From: Hyphomonas neptunium ATCC 15444
GTDB taxonomy: Bacteria; Pseudomonadota; Alphaproteobacteria; Caulobacterales; Hyphomonadaceae
Length of the DNA: 64,000 nt
Direction: 5' to 3'
Assembly: GCF_000013025.1 (NCBI RefSeq)
Contig: NC_008358.1
Location: forward strand, 1,240,001 to 1,304,000
In this document: positions 42,784 through 51,838 of the stretch, piece after piece
How the letters are laid out: every line of letters starts with the position of its first letter
Numbering within the stretch: the stretch's first letter is position 1
The notes under the pieces: model-generated
What the model was told of the DNA's origin: nothing
What the model saw: only the letters and a program-made list of their open reading frames with translations
The model's database searches: none
Translations under genes and position numbers: made by a program

Positions 42784-45177
42784 TCAGAACTTCTTCTTGA
42801 AGGTGACGCGGTATTCCGTGCCACGGCCCGGCAGGACCGCCATATCGGAATATGTGTCGGTTACCGGCTGGAAGTAGAGCTCATCAAACAGGTTGTCGAC
42901 GTTGAAGGCGATTTCATAGTCGTTGAAGGTGTAGAAGGCCGACAGATTGACGGTTTCATAGGCGGGCAGGATCACCGGATTGGCGAGTTTGCCGGCGGTT
43001 TCCGAGACACTGGTGATGCCACCGGTGACCCCGAACTGGCCCCATTCATAGGGGTCGGAAACATAGGAGCCGAAGACGCTGGCCACGGTTTGTGGCACGA
43101 GGCGGAATTCATAGTCGCCAGGCTGGCCCACGGGCGAGGTGGCGAGGTTGTAGACCGCATAGGCCGCGCCATAACCGTCGATCGGATCGAGGCCGGTTGC
43201 CCAGACGGGGATGTAGCCGAAGCTGGCATCGGGGCCTTTGACGGTCGTTTCCTGGGTGTTTCCGGCGAAGGTGAAGGAGAGGTTGTCGGTGGCAAGCCAG
43301 CGGGCTTCCAGTTCGATGCCCTTCGCTTCGGTGGCAACGACGTTGTCGAACATCGACAGGCGGGTGCGAGATTGTTCGTAGCCGGACAGGCTGCCGACCA
43401 GCGTACCGCTGAGCAGTTCAAACTTTACGCCTGCCTCGGTCAGCTCTGAGTCGGAGATCCATTGATCGCCGCTGATCAGGCCGGGCGTGATGTCGCCGGC
43501 CTGGCCGATTTCGAGCGCGGCTGTTTCAGCATAGGTCACATAAGGAAAGAGGCCGAAGGGCGTATTCAGGCTGAAGCTGGCGCTGTAGCTGAATTCTTCC
43601 TGGGCGGCGTCAAACTCGATATTGGCCGGGCAATAGCAGAGCGCGCCGGTATCGATGGAGGTCGCGTCATACCAGTCGTAACGGCCGCCGAGCAGCAGGC
43701 TGGCATATTCACCGATGCTGATGTCGGAGAGGGCGAAGAGGCCCTTGTTGGTCCAGCTTGAGTCGACCGTCATGTCCCAGCCGACGCCCTCGATACCTGG
43801 CTCTACCGAGAACGGATCATCGATGATGTCGTTAGGGGTGGCGCCGAAGATGATGTCGCGGCGGTCCAGCGAGATGTAGCCGGAGTTATAGGTCTCTTTC
43901 TTGATCGCGTCCTGACGGCGATAGCCGAAGCCGACCTTGTTTGTGGACCGGATGAAGGAGTCTTCAGTGCCTGCGTCAAAGTCATAGCTGAGGCGGCCTT
44001 CGCCGGCCCAGGCGTCGTAATCAGCCGGGAAGCCGTAGCTGACGAAGCGCTGGTTTTCCATGTCGTCATAGAAAAGCTCGACATTCAGCGTGTCATCGCC
44101 AATCTGTTGCTCGGCTTTGAAATAGAGGGTGTTGGTGGTCGATTTGGAAAAGTCTGCATCCGAGATGAAGATCGTGCGGGCGTCGAGTTTTGCCGTGCCG
44201 ACGCCTTCGGTCAGCTGGAAGCGCGGATCGACAGGGGGCGGGAAGCCGAAATAGCCGACGACGAAACTGCCGCCTGCTTCGCCGGGGGTGATGCGGCCAT
44301 TTCCATCCGTATCCACCACAGCAGTGTTGCGGCCGGTGATGTAGTTCTGGTTGTCGATCAGGTCCTGGGTGACGCGGTTCCAGCCGGGGGACTGGACATA
44401 GCCATCGGAGTCGAAATACTGGCCGCTCATCGTGAGGGTGAGCGTGTCGGTGAGATCATACTCGCCAGACAGCTGGATCATCAGGTGTTCCGGGGAGACG
44501 CCGCGATAGAACGAGTCCGAGTTTTCGTACTCGACATATCCGTAGACACCGCCGCGGTCGCCGACGGGAACGCCGACCTGGCCGTTCGCATTGAACTTGC
44601 CATAAGAGCCGACGGTGACTTCGGCCTGACCGGCCATTTCATCGCTGCCATTGGCGCGGCCTGTTTTCGGGATCACGTTGATAAGACCGCCCACCTTGCC
44701 GGGGCCGAAGGCCGGTGTCGGGGGACCACGGACGATGTCAACCTGGGATGCCGCACCGAGGAGTGTGGGGTAGGTGCCGCGGTTTTCAACACGTTTAAAG
44801 CCGTTGAAGTAGCTCTCGGCCAGCGTGCCGCGTGCGTTGACGGCGCCTTTAACGCCGTAATAGCTGCCGGTGAATGTGCCGGGCGCGATGGCGATCAGGT
44901 CATCGACTTCCTCAATGCCGTAGCGCTCAAGGGTCAGGTCGCTGACCAGAGTGGCGGATCGCGGCGTTTCGAGCAGGGATTTGCCCATGCCGAACACGCT
45001 TTCGCTCGACGACTTCTCCAGAAGGCCGACGCGGTCGCTCACCACGACCACGGTGTCGAGCACGGCGGTATCGTCCGCCACCTCTTCCGTGGCCGGAGCA
45101 GATCCCTCTTGTGCCCAGGCACTGTTGGCAAGGGCAATGGCTGTCAAAACGCTTGTCAGGTAATACAGTGCTCGCAT
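42784..45177 (-). CDS. TonB-dependent outer membrane receptor of the catabolic island
   Basis: A 797-residue outer membrane transporter. The signal peptide ends in AWA-QE. A TonB box-like segment (DTVVVVSDRV) and plug domain (TPRSATLVSDL, NVIPKTGRANG) lead into a 22-strand barrel that ends in the typical terminal Phe (RVTFKKKF). GAGGGG precedes the start. It lies directly upstream of the RutB-like operon and carries the shared operator motif in its promoter. The likely cargo is the island substrate; a siderophore is the alternative. Confidence 0.9.
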   Translation of the reverse strand: MRALYYLTSVLTAIALANSAWAQEGSAPATEEVADDTAVLDTVVVVSDRVGLLEKSSSESVFGMGKSLLETPRSATLVSDLTLERYGIEEVDDLIAIAPGTFTGSYYGVKGAVNARGTLAESYFNGFKRVENRGTYPTLLGAASQVDIVRGPPTPAFGPGKVGGLINVIPKTGRANGSDEMAGQAEVTVGSYGKFNANGQVGVPVGDRGGVYGYVEYENSDSFYRGVSPEHLMIQLSGEYDLTDTLTLTMSGQYFDSDGYVQSPGWNRVTQDLIDNQNYITGRNTAVVDTDGNGRITPGEAGGSFVVGYFGFPPPVDPRFQLTEGVGTAKLDARTIFISDADFSKSTTNTLYFKAEQQIGDDTLNVELFYDDMENQRFVSYGFPADYDAWAGEGRLSYDFDAGTEDSFIRSTNKVGFGYRRQDAIKKETYNSGYISLDRRDIIFGATPNDIIDDPFSVEPGIEGVGWDMTVDSSWTNKGLFALSDISIGEYASLLLGGRYDWYDATSIDTGALCYCPANIEFDAAQEEFSYSASFSLNTPFGLFPYVTYAETAALEIGQAGDITPGLISGDQWISDSELTEAGVKFELLSGTLVGSLSGYEQSRTRLSMFDNVVATEAKGIELEARWLATDNLSFTFAGNTQETTVKGPDASFGYIPVWATGLDPIDGYGAAYAVYNLATSPVGQPGDYEFRLVPQTVASVFGSYVSDPYEWGQFGVTGGITSVSETAGKLANPVILPAYETVNLSAFYTFNDYEIAFNVDNLFDELYFQPVTDTYSDMAVLPGRGTEYRVTFKKKF

Positions 45178-45260
45178 GTCTTGGACCCCTCATAGGCTGC
45201 GGCGTGTTGCGTATGAGGTCAGTTCAGGGAGGCATCGCCCGAAAAACAGCGCGTTCTGAT

Positions 45261-45294
45261 ATTTGAACTAACATTTCAGTTAACATGTTCAAAT
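45261..45294. promoter_or_regulatory. Operator candidate, site 2 of a shared motif
   Basis: Arms ATTTGAAC (45261-45268) and GTTCAAAT (45287-45294) form a perfect inverted repeat around a core CTAACATTTCAGTTAACATG that matches site 1 at 38745. It lies about 85 nt upstream of the TonB receptor start. Confidence 0.65.
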
Positions 45295-45486
45295 AATCGG
45301 CAGGACTGACGTTCTGTCGCCTATCAATCGTGCGCTGCAGCATTCTGAAGGCAGGAGTTCCATGTCAGAAGGAAGCACGCGGTCCTCCGGAAAAGGCCGC
45401 CGGTAAAGGGTTTCGCGATACCTTGTGAAACAACGATGATCTGCGCACGGCCGAAAGAACTTCACTGGAGTGGACGGCTATCAAAT

Positions 45487-45521
45487 AAAAAAATGCCTCA
45501 AAGCTGAGCGTTTGAGGCATT
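45487..45521 (-). terminator. Intrinsic terminator of the GntR gene
   Basis: On the minus strand, an 11-bp perfect stem AATGCCTCAAA / TTTGAGGCATT with an 8-nt loop ends in a run of seven T. It lies 24 nt after the stop codon. Confidence 0.93.
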
Positions 45522-45544
45522 CCGGCGCCTGAATTGTGGAGGGA

Positions 45545-46258
45545 TCAGTCGGCGTTCTTGTCGCCCATCACGACCAGCATGGCCTTCATCGCGGCCGGGC
45601 CGTCGCCCTTGGCGATGGCCTTGGCGGCGATGCGATGGTTGGAGATGTCCTCCAGGCGGTCTTCGTCGGGCCGCGTGGTCATGGAGTAATACCAGTAGCG
45701 CGCCGCTTTGTTATGGAGGTTGATGACGATGCGCGCGAGGCTGAGATTGTGGCTGGCGATGGCGACGGCCCGGTGGAATTTCTGGTCCATGGCGATGATG
45801 GCGCGAAAGTCGCGGCGCTTGGCGGCTGCCTCGGCGCCATCGAAGGCGGTCATGATCTCGTCGATCTCGGCGCGGGTTGCATGTTGGGCGGCAAGGAAGG
45901 CCGCCTGAGGCTCCAGCAGGCAACGCACTTCATAGGATTGCTGCACTTCCTGCACATCAATGGAGGCAACGATGGTGCCCGAGCGCGGGCGGCGCAGGAC
46001 CATGCCTTCGAGCGAGAGGCGGGCCAGCGCGTCGCGCACCCCTGCAACGCCGAGATTATACTGCTTGGCGAGGCCAAGCTCATCGAGGCGGGCGCTTGGC
46101 GGCAGGATGCCGAGGATGATGTCGAGCAGGATCTGCTCATAGGCTTTGGATTTCTGGAGGTCGGGCGCCCAGTCTTCGGTGTGGCGGACGTCGCTGAATC
46201 CCTGCTGGTGAAACGGTACCATGTCTTCCCTGGGCTTTATCTTGCCTTGTACGCCCAT
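45545..46258 (-). CDS. GntR-family regulator with FCD domain
   Basis: A 237-residue DNA-binding regulator. An N-terminal winged helix (LDIILGILPPSARLDELGLA, VAGVRDALARLSLEGMV) is followed by an FCD ligand domain with metal-binding residues in AIIAMDQKFHRAVAIASHN and a late His in ISNHRIAAKAI. The start at 46258 has GGGAG 8 nt upstream. FCD regulators usually respond to organic acids and control adjacent catabolic genes. It is the natural candidate for the shared ACATTTCAG-type motif, one copy of which lies in its own upstream region. Confidence 0.9.
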   Translation of the reverse strand: MGVQGKIKPREDMVPFHQQGFSDVRHTEDWAPDLQKSKAYEQILLDIILGILPPSARLDELGLAKQYNLGVAGVRDALARLSLEGMVLRRPRSGTIVASIDVQEVQQSYEVRCLLEPQAAFLAAQHATRAEIDEIMTAFDGAEAAAKRRDFRAIIAMDQKFHRAVAIASHNLSLARIVINLHNKAARYWYYSMTTRPDEDRLEDISNHRIAAKAIAKGDGPAAMKAMLVVMGDKNAD

Positions 46259-46435
46259 GTTGTTTGCTCCCTGGTGCCTGCGCATTTTTTATGTTGGCAG
46301 GCTTTGTTATCGTATTGGTTGTGGCAAGCCCATCCGCAAATTGACTGATTGCGGGCAGGGATTTTCCCGTTTGTGTGCACGTCTGATACGCAGACGGGGC
46401 GTCTGATGGCAACTTGGCGCACACGGACCAAAAGT

Positions 46436-46459
46436 CAAACATATCAGCTAACATCTCAG
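46436..46459. promoter_or_regulatory. Operator candidate, site 3 of a shared motif
   Basis: The segment AAACATATCAGCTAACATCT matches sites 1 and 2 at 17 of 24 aligned positions each. It lies between the divergent GntR gene (178 nt from its start) and phoD (63 nt upstream), so either or both may be regulated. Confidence 0.55.
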
Positions 46460-46521
46460 CATTGCGTCCGTCTCGGGGCGCTTGCACGGTGGCGCGACTG
46501 GTCACCTGCTGGAGCGCCCTG

Positions 46522-48225
46522 ATGACATGCGAGAACTCGAAAAGCCTAATGGATACAGGGATCAGCCGGCGGGAGGCGCTGCTGGGTCTGGGCGGGGGCG
46601 GGTTTACGCTGCTGGGCGGGTGCGTGAGCACGGAGCGGGCGGCGACGGTGGATGCCGCGTTCAGCTGGGGCGTAGCGAGTGGCGATCCGGCGCCGACATC
46701 GGTAGTGATCTGGACGCGGGCCTACAACCCTGAAGTTACGGCAGTTCCTGTCGCGTTCGAGGTGGCGGAGGACGCAGATTTCAGGCGGATCGTGCGCCGG
46801 GGCACCGGCCTGGCGAGCGCGGCGCGGGATTATATTCTGAAGGCCGATATCGAATCGCTGGAGCCCGGCAAACGCTACCATTACCGGTTCAAAGCGGGTC
46901 AGACCGTGTCACCACCGGGACAAACCAGGACACTTCAGGACACATCGGGACAGTCTGTGCGCCTGGCGGTCGCCTCCTGCGCCAATTTCGGGTCGGGCTA
47001 TTACAACGCATACCGGGCGATTGCGGAGACGCCCGGCCTCGACGCGGTGATCCATCTTGGCGACTACATCTATGAGTATGGGCCCGACGGGTATGACGGG
47101 GAGACGGCCAGGCGGCTGGGGCGGATTGCCGAGCCGGACCATGACGCGGTGACGCTGGCCGACTACCGGGCGCGCTTTGCCAGCTACCGGCGTGACCCCG
47201 ACCTGCAAGCGGCCCATGCGGCGGCGCCGTTCATTGCGATCTGGGACGATCATGAGACGGCCAACAACAGCTGGATGGGCGGGGCGGGCAATCACAAGGC
47301 TGACACGCAGGGCAGCTGGGAGGCGCGGCGGGACGCGGCGTTGCAGGCGTATTTCGAGTGGATGCCGATGCGCGATCCCAAACCCGGCGCGGCAGCGAAG
47401 ACACTGACGCGGACCTATGAGTTTGGAGGCATCGCCTCGCTGATCCTGATCGAGTCGCGGCTGACGGGGCGCGGGGAGGCGCTGAGCCTGAATGGGGTCA
47501 GCGACCCGGACGCGTTCATGGCCGGGCCGCTGGCTGATCCGGCGCGGACGATGCTGGGCGCGCCGCAGGAGGCGTGGCTGGCCGGAGAGCTGAAGCGCTC
47601 GGCCGGCGCGGGCACGGCCTGGCAGGTGTTGGGAAACCAGACGGTGATGGCGCCGATGCACACGCCAGATTATACGGCGATCCTGCCCGGCGACATGCTG
47701 GCGGCGATTGAGGCGAAGGGCGGGTATTCGGCGCGCTGGATCGAGCGTTCGAAGCTGGGCCTGCCGGTGAACCTCGATTCCTGGGACGGGTATCCGGCGG
47801 CGCGCGAGCGGCTGCTGACCTCGGCGCTGGAGGCGGAGGCCAACCTTGTTGTGCTGTCCGGCGACAGTCACATGTTCTGGGCGAGCGATCTTTACAGGGG
47901 CAGCGACGGGGCGTTTGCGGGCATCGAGTTTGCGACAGGCAGTGTCACGTCACCGGGCGGATATGAGAACCTCAGCAGCGATCCGCGGATCTTCGAGATC
48001 GCCGCGCAGGCCATCCCGGAGAAGAATGCGGGCGTGCGGTTTGCCAATGTGAAGGACAAGGGATTTCTGCTGCTGACGCTGACGCGGGAAATGGCGGAGG
48101 CGGAGTATGTGCGTGTGAGCACGATCCTCGACCGGGCGTTTGAAACGACCACCTTTTTGACTGCGCAGTGCCGGCGCAATGACGGTGGCCGGACAGGGCA
48201 GATGGAATTGTCTGTAAGCAGATAA
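46522..48225 (+). CDS. phoD: PhoD-family alkaline phosphatase
   Basis: A secreted metal-dependent phosphodiesterase/phosphatase of about 567 residues. A twin-arginine signal (ISRREALLGLGGGGF) ends in a possible lipobox GGC. Metal-site motifs are HLGDYIYEYG, WDDHETANNSW and LSGDSHMFWA. The ATG 46522 has GGAG 8 nt upstream; ATG 46549 would also leave the Tat signal intact. A 10-bp-period GGACA array lies within the gene (46918-46952), encoding SPPGQTRTLQDTSGQS in a loop before the catalytic core. It has no Pho-box I could identify. A catabolic-island operator-like site lies upstream. Confidence 0.88.
   Translation: MTCENSKSLMDTGISRREALLGLGGGGFTLLGGCVSTERAATVDAAFSWGVASGDPAPTSVVIWTRAYNPEVTAVPVAFEVAEDADFRRIVRRGTGLASAARDYILKADIESLEPGKRYHYRFKAGQTVSPPGQTRTLQDTSGQSVRLAVASCANFGSGYYNAYRAIAETPGLDAVIHLGDYIYEYGPDGYDGETARRLGRIAEPDHDAVTLADYRARFASYRRDPDLQAAHAAAPFIAIWDDHETANNSWMGGAGNHKADTQGSWEARRDAALQAYFEWMPMRDPKPGAAAKTLTRTYEFGGIASLILIESRLTGRGEALSLNGVSDPDAFMAGPLADPARTMLGAPQEAWLAGELKRSAGAGTAWQVLGNQTVMAPMHTPDYTAILPGDMLAAIEAKGGYSARWIERSKLGLPVNLDSWDGYPAARERLLTSALEAEANLVVLSGDSHMFWASDLYRGSDGAFAGIEFATGSVTSPGGYENLSSDPRIFEIAAQAIPEKNAGVRFANVKDKGFLLLTLTREMAEAEYVRVSTILDRAFETTTFLTAQCRRNDGGRTGQMELSVSR
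46918..46952 (-). repeat. TGTCC decamer array inside phoD, copy D
   Basis: GGACA occurs on the + strand at 46918, 46928, 46938 and 46948, a strict 10-bp period, inside the coding sequence and antisense to it. On the minus strand this reads as TGTCC units with flanks like those of copies B and E. Confidence 0.8.
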
Positions 48226-48258
48226 AAAAAGGGCCGCAACCCGGTGTGGGTTGCGGCC
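48224..48258 (-). terminator. Intrinsic terminator of TonB receptor 2 (possibly bidirectional)
   Basis: On the minus strand, an 11-bp perfect stem GGCCGCAACCC / GGGTTGCGGCC is followed by seven T. It sits between the convergent phoD and receptor genes and may serve both. Confidence 0.93.
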
Positions 48259-48276
48259 TTCCCAGGAAGTATGCGC

Positions 48277-50862
48277 CTAGAAGCGATACGAGAGCGATGC
48301 CCCGTAGGTGCGTGGTTTGCCTGCATAGCGCAGGACGACGTTTGCGTTCGATGTAACCTGCGTGATGTAATACTCATCCGTCAGGTTCTGGCCCCAGAGG
48401 GAGAGTTCCCAGCTGTCGTTCAGCGTGTAGAGGCTGATCGAGCCATTGAGGGTGCCGTAGGAGTCGATGTCGTAGAAGGGATCGTTCGGATCACCTGCTG
48501 TCGAATCGCTCTGCCAGCGGCCGCTCAGCGTGCTGCGCATGCCATAGGTCTCGTTCAGAGGCCGGTCATAGAGCAGGGCCAGGCTTGCGCTGGTTTCCGG
48601 GCTGTAGAGGAACGGATCGCCGGCGCGGCTGGTCGGAAGGCCGAAGCTGTCGGAGGTGTCGAATTCCTTGATCTCCGTTTGCAGCAGCGTGAGGCCGCCC
48701 ATCGCGGTGAGGTTTTCGTTGATCAGCCAGGTGACTTCGGTCTCGAAACCATAGGCTTCCGACTTCGGAACGTTCTGGAGGCGCGAAAGAGCGCGGTAGA
48801 TCGGGTCCGGGAAGAAGGAAGCAACCTGCTTGTCTTCATAGTCATAGAAGAAGACCGAGGCGTTGGTCTGGAGGCGCTGGTTGAACAGCTGAGCCTTCAC
48901 ACCGGCTTCATAGGCGAGCAGGCTTTCCTGCGTTGCCGGGGCGTTCTGCTCGGACTTCGATGCGGCGTTCACCGGGGTCGAGGCCGACTTGTAGCCCTGC
49001 GTTACCGACGCGAAGAGGAGCATGTTGTCGGACGGTGTCCAGTTACCGGCGATCCGCCAGCTGACATTGTCTTCTTTCGTGTCGGATTCGACCGGACCGA
49101 AGGTGTTGGTGGTCAGATCATAGGTGTTGCAGCCGTTTTCCAGAAGGGCAGGCGGCGGCGCGGAGAGGCCGTAGATGCCGGTGAAGAAAACGCGGTTGAA
49201 CACGTTGACGTTCGGCTGCATCGAGCCGTTCACATCTGCCGAGCAACCCACATATTGCTGCTCGTCTTCCGTGTAACGCACGCCGGTGGTCAGCGAGAAC
49301 TCCGGGGTCAGTTCCCAGTCCACATTCGCGAAGATGCTCTGGGTGGTCGTTTCAAAATCACCGCTGTCGCGATAGGTCTGGAACGAGTTGAGCAGCTCTG
49401 CGGCTGTATAGGGTTGTCCGGTTTCCGGGTCGCGGTTGACGAGTGCGACGAGGCCGGCAGTTTCGGGCGGAAAGCCCAGTGCAGTTGGATCAACCGTCAA
49501 CAAATAAGCCGCCGTCGAAATGAAGTTCGAGTTGGCATTGTCCCGCAGCATGGTGCGGTTGGTGTCGGTCGTCTCATCCTTGCCGTAATAGGCGCCGACG
49601 AGCCAGTTTGCCCGGTCGGTCTGACCTTCGAGGCGAAGTTCCTGGCTGAACGAGGTGATTTCGCCATCAATGTCCTGGTTCAGGATCTGATAGGGCGCGC
49701 CCGAGAAGTCGAGGATCGCTTCACGCTCGAGCTTGTTATAGCCGGTAAGCGAAACGAGGGTCAGGTCGTTGTCGAAGGTGTAGTTGATGCCGGCCCGGAA
49801 GGCGTGGAAGCTGGCGTCTTCCTTGTTGTCGTCTGTCATGCCCGGAACGCCGCCAATGGTGGCCGCACGGATATTGTAAGGCACCCAGTCCGCATCTTCG
49901 GCGCTGGTGGGCTGGTTGTTCTGGATATAGTCGACGAGGCCCGGTGCATTGAAGCCGGAGGTCGTGGACGGGCCGTTCGTGCCCGGAACGATGAAGGTCG
50001 GGTCGGTGCTCGGCGTGAGGCCGATGCCCTGTCCGGCGATCGTATCGGATTTGTTGATCCAGCCATTATAGCTGAGGTTCACGTCCAGCTTGTCAGACGG
50101 CTGAAGGGCCACTGCGGCGCGGAAGCCGAGCTTCTCGACCGTGCCGCGATCTTCGTCCGGACGGCTGATCGAACGCTGCCAGCCTTCATCGCTGTTTTCG
50201 CTGCGGACAGCGAAGCGGGCCTGAATGGTGTCGGAGACCGGCAGGTTGACCATGCCTTCGAGGTTCCAGGTGTCGTAATTGCCGACTTCGGCTTTTGCGC
50301 TGGCCTGGAATTCGTCGACCGGCTTGTTGGTGACGACGTTGATCAGGCCGGCGGTGGTGTTGCGGCCGAACAGCGTGCCCTGCGGACCTTTGAGAACCTC
50401 GACGCGCGAAACGTCAAAGACCGGGCCGGAGTTCATGAACGGATAGGGGTAGGCGACCTCGTCGACATAGGTACCGACGGTGGAGGTGGCCGAGAGGTTG
50501 ATCGTGTTGAAGCCGATGCCGCGCAGCGTGTAGGTGGGCACGCCCTGATAGGACTGCGACACGTTAAAGCCGGGGACGACCGAGCTGAGGTCTTCGACCG
50601 AGTTGATCTGGAGCTGGCTCAGCGTGTCTTCGCCGAACGCCTGGATCGCCATCGGAACATCCTGGGCGGACTCTTCGCGGCGGTTGGCGGTGACGGTGAT
50701 CGAGCCGAGTTTCAGGTCGGACTCAGAAGACGGGCTCTCGGTTGCGGCAGGCGCGGCTTCCGGGGCCGTTGTTTCCTGCGCGAGCGCGGGCGCGGCCAGG
50801 GTGATGGCCAGCGCCGAGGCACCGCCGAATACAATACGACTAAAGGGTTTTTGACGTTTCAT
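48277..50862 (-). CDS. TonB-dependent outer membrane receptor 2
   Basis: An 861-residue outer membrane transporter. Signal peptide ending ALA-QE, a Glu/Pro/Ser-rich spacer, TonB-box region GSITVTANRREE, plug domain (VPMAIQAFGEDTL, RVEVLKGPQGTLFGRNTTAG) and a barrel ending in a terminal Phe (ASLSYRF). It is the IPGFNV-type family abundant in Hyphomonas and sphingomonads, often for organic substrates. It is separated from the catabolic island by phoD and lacks the shared operator upstream. The substrate is unknown. Confidence 0.9.
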   Translation of the reverse strand: MKRQKPFSRIVFGGASALAITLAAPALAQETTAPEAAPAATESPSSESDLKLGSITVTANRREESAQDVPMAIQAFGEDTLSQLQINSVEDLSSVVPGFNVSQSYQGVPTYTLRGIGFNTINLSATSTVGTYVDEVAYPYPFMNSGPVFDVSRVEVLKGPQGTLFGRNTTAGLINVVTNKPVDEFQASAKAEVGNYDTWNLEGMVNLPVSDTIQARFAVRSENSDEGWQRSISRPDEDRGTVEKLGFRAAVALQPSDKLDVNLSYNGWINKSDTIAGQGIGLTPSTDPTFIVPGTNGPSTTSGFNAPGLVDYIQNNQPTSAEDADWVPYNIRAATIGGVPGMTDDNKEDASFHAFRAGINYTFDNDLTLVSLTGYNKLEREAILDFSGAPYQILNQDIDGEITSFSQELRLEGQTDRANWLVGAYYGKDETTDTNRTMLRDNANSNFISTAAYLLTVDPTALGFPPETAGLVALVNRDPETGQPYTAAELLNSFQTYRDSGDFETTTQSIFANVDWELTPEFSLTTGVRYTEDEQQYVGCSADVNGSMQPNVNVFNRVFFTGIYGLSAPPPALLENGCNTYDLTTNTFGPVESDTKEDNVSWRIAGNWTPSDNMLLFASVTQGYKSASTPVNAASKSEQNAPATQESLLAYEAGVKAQLFNQRLQTNASVFFYDYEDKQVASFFPDPIYRALSRLQNVPKSEAYGFETEVTWLINENLTAMGGLTLLQTEIKEFDTSDSFGLPTSRAGDPFLYSPETSASLALLYDRPLNETYGMRSTLSGRWQSDSTAGDPNDPFYDIDSYGTLNGSISLYTLNDSWELSLWGQNLTDEYYITQVTSNANVVLRYAGKPRTYGASLSYRF

Positions 50863-51035
50863 GGATTCCTCCGCAACGTCTGCTCTGGGAGGTCGGCAGA
50901 CTTATTAGTGTCACGGTGTCAGCATGCGGGGGCGTCGCACAAGCTATCGAAAATGATAGTGTTGCAGGGAACTCACACTCGCCTGATGGGTGTGAGGCGC
51001 CTGATATTGGATTTTCAACAACTATTTCGGGCAGA

Positions 51036-51653
51036 TCAGGGCGTGGTGACATCAACCGCGCCGACGGCGTCGAGGCAGATGTGTACGGCCTCCAGGCTGT
51101 CCAGCAGGGTGTTGGCGTGTCCGATCATGGCGTCGGTGAGCGGCTGGCCCCCGGCCGGGAGGTTATCCAGCGGCAGGGGCGTGACGCGGCGGCCACCCGC
51201 AAGGAACAGGATGGGGCCGCCGGCATTGCTGACCCCGTTGAGCCGGGAGAGGGTGACGCGGAAGCTTTCGAGGGTCTGATGGGCCGATGCGGCTGTGTCG
51301 CGGATGCCGGTGCCATGGGAAAAGAGTGTCTTGAGGTCGGCAGCGGCCTGGCTGTCGCCGGCGCGCTGGGCGCGGGTTGATTCGGTGAGGGCGCGGGCGG
51401 CGAACGTCCCGGCGCTGGCCCGGAGCTGGGCGGTGAGGCCGGAGCAGAGGCTGGCGTCATTATAGAGTGCCTGGAATTTGCCGGGGGGCTGGCCCTGTAT
51501 CTGGCCCGTTGGCGGCTCGGTCGCAAAGAGTTCGCCGGGCGGCGTGAGGACAGGCGGCGTGCCGCCGGTCTGGCCGGTAGCGGGCAGGGCCAGGGCCAGA
51601 GCCAGGGTAAGTGCGGCGAGGGCGCCGGCAATCAGGTGCTTCGGACTGGTCAT
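51036..51653 (-). CDS. Secreted hypothetical protein
   Basis: A 205-residue protein with an N-terminal signal peptide (IAGALAALTLALALALPATG), a Pro/Gly-rich segment and a helical domain (LCSGLTAQLRASAGTFAARA, SFRVTLSRLNGV). Two cysteines could form a disulphide. I do not recognise the family. The start at 51653 gives MTSPKHLIAG. It is divergent from the sensor kinase gene with 185 nt between them, so it may be a target or partner of that system. Confidence 0.7.
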   Translation of the reverse strand: MTSPKHLIAGALAALTLALALALPATGQTGGTPPVLTPPGELFATEPPTGQIQGQPPGKFQALYNDASLCSGLTAQLRASAGTFAARALTESTRAQRAGDSQAAADLKTLFSHGTGIRDTAASAHQTLESFRVTLSRLNGVSNAGGPILFLAGGRRVTPLPLDNLPAGGQPLTDAMIGHANTLLDSLEAVHICLDAVGAVDVTTP

Positions 51654-51838
51654 GGGCGCGCCTCCGGGTTGCCGGCAGTATGATGGCGGATGGGCGGGAC
51701 ACGCAAGGCGGCTGTGCCCCCCTGTTCGGGGGGTGGACCGGGGCGGGCGCATGGGGTGCTGGCAGGGGCGCGCAGCAGTTTACATCCGGCGCGGGGCAGC
51801 ATCAGATAGTGAGCGTCGGTATGGGGAAGAGGGCGGGC

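Larger units (their letters stand above)
45178..45544. other. Intergenic region between the TonB receptor and GntR gene
   Basis: These 367 nt contain the receptor promoter region with operator site 2 (45261-45294) and the terminator of the GntR gene (45487-45521). Nothing else convincing was found between about 45300 and 45480. Confidence 0.6.

Noticed and set aside
50863..51035. Riboswitch or operator upstream of TonB receptor 2
   Set aside because: Short inverted repeats (CTATC/GATAG; CTCACAC/GTGTGAG) exist but no known riboswitch fold, Fur box or match to the shared island motif could be seen.
48244..51279. A long + strand open frame opposite TonB receptor 2
   Set aside because: The receptor on the minus strand has a signal peptide, plug and barrel motifs. 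The antisense frame shows no recognisable motif and runs across the promoter and two genes.
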